Shown here piece by piece: positions 61,597 to 64,000 of a stretch of 64,000 nucleotides of DNA. The DNA comes from an uncultured Prevotellaceae bacterium (lineage in GTDB: Bacteria; Bacteroidota; Bacteroidia; Bacteroidales; Bacteroidaceae). Every line of letters begins with the position of its first letter. Position 1 is the stretch's first letter. The position numbers and the translations under genes were made by a program. Location of the stretch: the NCBI GenBank assembly GCA_902776475.1, contig CACYQD010000012.1, positions 28,076-92,075 on the forward strand. Direction: 5' to 3'. The notes beneath the pieces are model-generated. The model saw only the letters and a program-made list of their open reading frames with translations, searched no databases and was not told where the DNA came from.

Positions 61597-63813
61597 ATGG
61601 AAGCATTAAGATTTCAGGTTGTCGGCGAAGCATTCAAAAAGAAGCCGCTGGAAGTAAAAGAACCCAAAGAGAGGCCTGCGAAGTTCTTTGGCAAGAAAGT
61701 CTTCTCACGCGAGAAGATGTACAAATATCTGCCTAAGAGTGTCTATGAGAAGATGGTCAACGTGATGGACAATGGCGCACAGCTCGACCGCGACGTGGCC
61801 GATGCCGTGGCCGAGGGCATGAAACAATGGGCCACGGAGAACGGCGTGACACATTACACACACTGGTTTCAGCCGTTGACTGAGGGCACAGCAGAAAAAC
61901 ACGACTCATTTATCGAACATGACGGCAAGGGCGGCATGGTGGAGGAGTTCACCGGCAAACTGCTCGTCCAGCAGGAACCTGACGCGAGTTCGTTCCCCTC
62001 TGGCGGTATCCGATCGACATTCGAGGCACGCGGATATTCGGCCTGGGACCCCACATCACCGGTGTTTATCATTGACGACACGCTCTGCATCCCCACCGTA
62101 TTCATATCTTACTCTGGAGAGGCCCTCGACTACAAAGCCCCGCTTCTGCGGGCTCTACATGCCGTAAACGTGGCAGCCACAAACGTCTGTCACTATTTCG
62201 ACCCGACGGTGAAAAAAGTGACGTCGAACCTCGGATGGGAACAGGAGTATTTCCTTGTCGATGAAGGACTGTATGCCGCACGCCCCGACCTGCTGCTGAC
62301 CGGAAGGACGCTGATGGGACACGACTCGGCAAAAAACCAGCAGATGGACGACCACTACTTCGGAAGCATACCCGAGCGCGTCGCCGCCTTCATGCGCGAA
62401 CTGGAAATTGACGCCCTTGAACTGGGCATACCCTGCAAGACCCGCCACAACGAGGTCGCCCCCAATCAGTTTGAGCTGGCTCCTATCTTTGAGGAAACCA
62501 ACCTGGCCGTTGACCACAACATGCTGTTGATGTCGGTGATGAAGCGTGTGGCACGGAAACATGGTTTCCGGGTGCTGCTCCACGAAAAACCCTTCGCCGG
62601 CATCAATGGAAGCGGCAAGCACAACAACTGGAGCCTCTCCACCGACAATGGAGTGCTGCTCCATGCACCCGGCAAGACTGCCGAACAGAACCTCCGTTTC
62701 GCCACGTTCATCGTGGAGACGCTCATGGGCGTGTACAAACACAACGGACTGCTGAAAGCCAGCATCATGTCGGCCACCAATGCCCACCGTCTGGGAGCCA
62801 ACGAGGCACCGCCCGCCATCATCTCCAGCTTCCTCGGCAGACAGGTCAGCGAACTGCTTGACCACATTGAGAAAGCCGACAAGGACGACATTCTTGCCAT
62901 GGCAGGCAAACAGGGTATGAAGATGGATATCCCCGAGATACCCGAACTGCTCATCGACAACACCGACCGAAACCGCACCTCACCTTTCGCCTTCACAGGC
63001 AACCGATTCGAGTTCCGCGCCGTCGGCAGTGAAGCCAACTGCGCCAGTGCGATGATTGCCCTGAACGCTGCGGTGGCAGAAGCCCTCGTCAGTTTCAAGA
63101 AACGTGTAGATGCCCGTATCGCTGAGACCGAGAAGAAATTTGAGGGGACAGGACACAGCGCCACGTTCCATGCCATCATCGACATCCTCCGCGAAGACAT
63201 CAAGACCTGCAAACCCATCAGGTTCGACGGCAACGGCTACTCCGACGAATGGGTCATCGAAGCAGAGAAACGAGGACTTGACGTAGAGAAGTCCTGTCCA
63301 AAAATCTTTGAGCGCTACCTCGACCCCGAAAGCATCGAGATGTTTGAGAGCCTTGGGGTGATGACAAAGAAAGAACTGGAGGCCCGCAACGAGGTGAAAT
63401 GGGAGACCTATACGAAGAAGATCCAGATCGAGGCACGTGTGTTGGGAGACCTGTCCATGAACCACATCATTCCTGTGGCTACCTGCTATCAGAGCGCCCT
63501 CCTGGAGAATGTGGAAAACATGGCTGCCATATTCTCTACAGACAAAGCCGAGAAACTCTCTGCACGCAACATCAAACTCATCGAAGAAATCGCTGAACGC
63601 ACCTCCACAATTGAGCGGCAGGTTGAAGAACTTGTCGAAGCCCGGAGACAGGCCAACAAGATCACCGACGAGCACGAGAAAGCCATCGCCTACCACGACA
63701 TGGTGGAACCGAAACTCGATGACATCCGCTATCAGATCGACAAACTGGAGCTCATCGTCGATGACAGCCTCTGGCCTCTGCCGAAGTATCGTGAATTATT
63801 GTTCATCAGATAA
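61597..63813 (+). CDS. glnN: Glutamine synthetase type III
   Basis: Makes glutamine from glutamate and ammonia with ATP. The 738-residue length and sequence are those of the type III (GSIII) enzyme of Bacteroidetes, not of GSI (about 470). The start at 61597 gives MEALRFQVVGEAFKKKPLEV; an in-frame GTG lies two codons upstream. Family features: HYTHWFQPLT near the N-terminus, the glutamate/ATP region NQFELAPIFEETNLAVDHN, and a long helical C-terminus (IKLIEEIAERTSTIERQVEE). The product feeds all five amidotransferases to its left. Two terminator-like hairpins follow. Confidence 0.96.
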   Translation: MEALRFQVVGEAFKKKPLEVKEPKERPAKFFGKKVFSREKMYKYLPKSVYEKMVNVMDNGAQLDRDVADAVAEGMKQWATENGVTHYTHWFQPLTEGTAEKHDSFIEHDGKGGMVEEFTGKLLVQQEPDASSFPSGGIRSTFEARGYSAWDPTSPVFIIDDTLCIPTVFISYSGEALDYKAPLLRALHAVNVAATNVCHYFDPTVKKVTSNLGWEQEYFLVDEGLYAARPDLLLTGRTLMGHDSAKNQQMDDHYFGSIPERVAAFMRELEIDALELGIPCKTRHNEVAPNQFELAPIFEETNLAVDHNMLLMSVMKRVARKHGFRVLLHEKPFAGINGSGKHNNWSLSTDNGVLLHAPGKTAEQNLRFATFIVETLMGVYKHNGLLKASIMSATNAHRLGANEAPPAIISSFLGRQVSELLDHIEKADKDDILAMAGKQGMKMDIPEIPELLIDNTDRNRTSPFAFTGNRFEFRAVGSEANCASAMIALNAAVAEALVSFKKRVDARIAETEKKFEGTGHSATFHAIIDILREDIKTCKPIRFDGNGYSDEWVIEAEKRGLDVEKSCPKIFERYLDPESIEMFESLGVMTKKELEARNEVKWETYTKKIQIEARVLGDLSMNHIIPVATCYQSALLENVENMAAIFSTDKAEKLSARNIKLIEEIAERTSTIERQVEELVEARRQANKITDEHEKAIAYHDMVEPKLDDIRYQIDKLELIVDDSLWPLPKYRELLFIR

Positions 63814-63814
63814 A

Positions 63815-63846
63815 GATGTGGCCGAAGGGCCAGTCACTTTTTTGGT
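63815..63846 (+). terminator. First hairpin after the glutamine synthetase gene
   Basis: TGGCC (63819-63823) pairs with GGCCA (63828-63832); the pairing may extend outward with a bulge, followed by CTTTTTT. Confidence 0.55.
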
Positions 63847-63865
63847 TGTCTGAAGTTTGCAAGGG

Positions 63866-63899
63866 CTCGATGCTGAGAAAGCATCGAGTCCATTTTTTC
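63866..63899 (+). terminator. Second hairpin after the glutamine synthetase gene
   Basis: A perfect 9-bp stem, CTCGATGCT (63866-63874) with AGCATCGAG (63880-63888), and a T6 run at 63893-63898. Confidence 0.75.
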
Positions 63900-64000
63900 T
63901 TCGATTTATTTTGCTTTTCGCTCGCCTTGCACTACCTTTGAACTTCGTCGAACGTAGGCGGCGGCTCGGAAAAGAAAATAATTCTTCGATTTATTTTGCT
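63897..64000 (+). repeat. 85-bp-period direct repeat running off the window end
   Basis: The 19-base string TTCTTCGATTTATTTTGCT occurs at 63897-63915 and again at 63982-64000, exactly 85 bases apart. Between the copies are partly palindromic arms (CTTTTCG..CTCGCC and GGCGGCTCGGAAAAG). The second unit is cut by the window edge, so the copy number is unknown. Confidence 0.7.

Overview
This window looks like chromosomal DNA from a Bacteroidales bacterium, most likely a Prevotellaceae (Prevotella-like) species. The support is direct: a SusC/SusD pair, the Bacteroidetes-type omega-like RNA polymerase subunit beside bamD and a DUF4293 gene, a type III glutamine synthetase, pyruvate:ferredoxin oxidoreductase, MenA, and many promoters of the Bacteroidetes form TAnnTTTG placed upstream of genes. 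Coding DNA is GC-rich and gene spacers are AT-rich. I saw no tRNA, rRNA, CRISPR array or insertion sequence.

Layout. 1-9 kb: a cut-off AT-rich secreted protein, meso-diaminopimelate dehydrogenase, an isolated SusC/SusD nutrient uptake pair, a phosphate-selective-type porin and a sodium:solute symporter. 9-16 kb: an exported C1 peptidase, then dxs-trkA-trkH with overlapping stop and start codons, a tandem repeat, and manA. 16-19 kb: an ABC-type ATPase, a DUF4435 (TOPRIM-like) protein and a small phage-type protein, an arrangement reminiscent of PARIS anti-phage modules. 19-23 kb: NhaD antiporter, membrane pyrophosphatase and a poly-histidine membrane peptide. 23-31 kb: an ATP-grasp protein with a GH43 glycosidase, a DUF4143-type ATPase and nifJ. 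31-36 kb: an 11-residue-repeat lipoprotein, two related membrane proteins, then DUF4293, omega and bamD. 36-44 kb: uvrB, small envelope genes, a large porin, an HD hydrolase, an RluA synthase and menA.

44-64 kb is a nitrogen-assimilation block. One leftward operon, pyrG-purF-carAB'-asnB, faces a rightward set gltB-gltD-dapF-dapL followed by the type III glutamine synthetase. Five glutamine-consuming amidotransferases therefore lie beside the enzymes that make glutamine and glutamate. dapF and dapL, with ddh at the other end of the window, give two routes to meso-diaminopimelate.

The strongest oddities are a carbamoyl-phosphate synthase in which CarA is fused to only the first half of CarB, the ATPase/DUF4435/phage-type gene trio, two unrelated short tandem repeats that both begin at the stop codon of the upstream gene, very short predicted leaders on dxs, the RluA gene and menA, and the 11-mer-repeat lipoprotein with codon use like that of nifJ. 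All functional calls are from reading the translated sequence; no database search was run.
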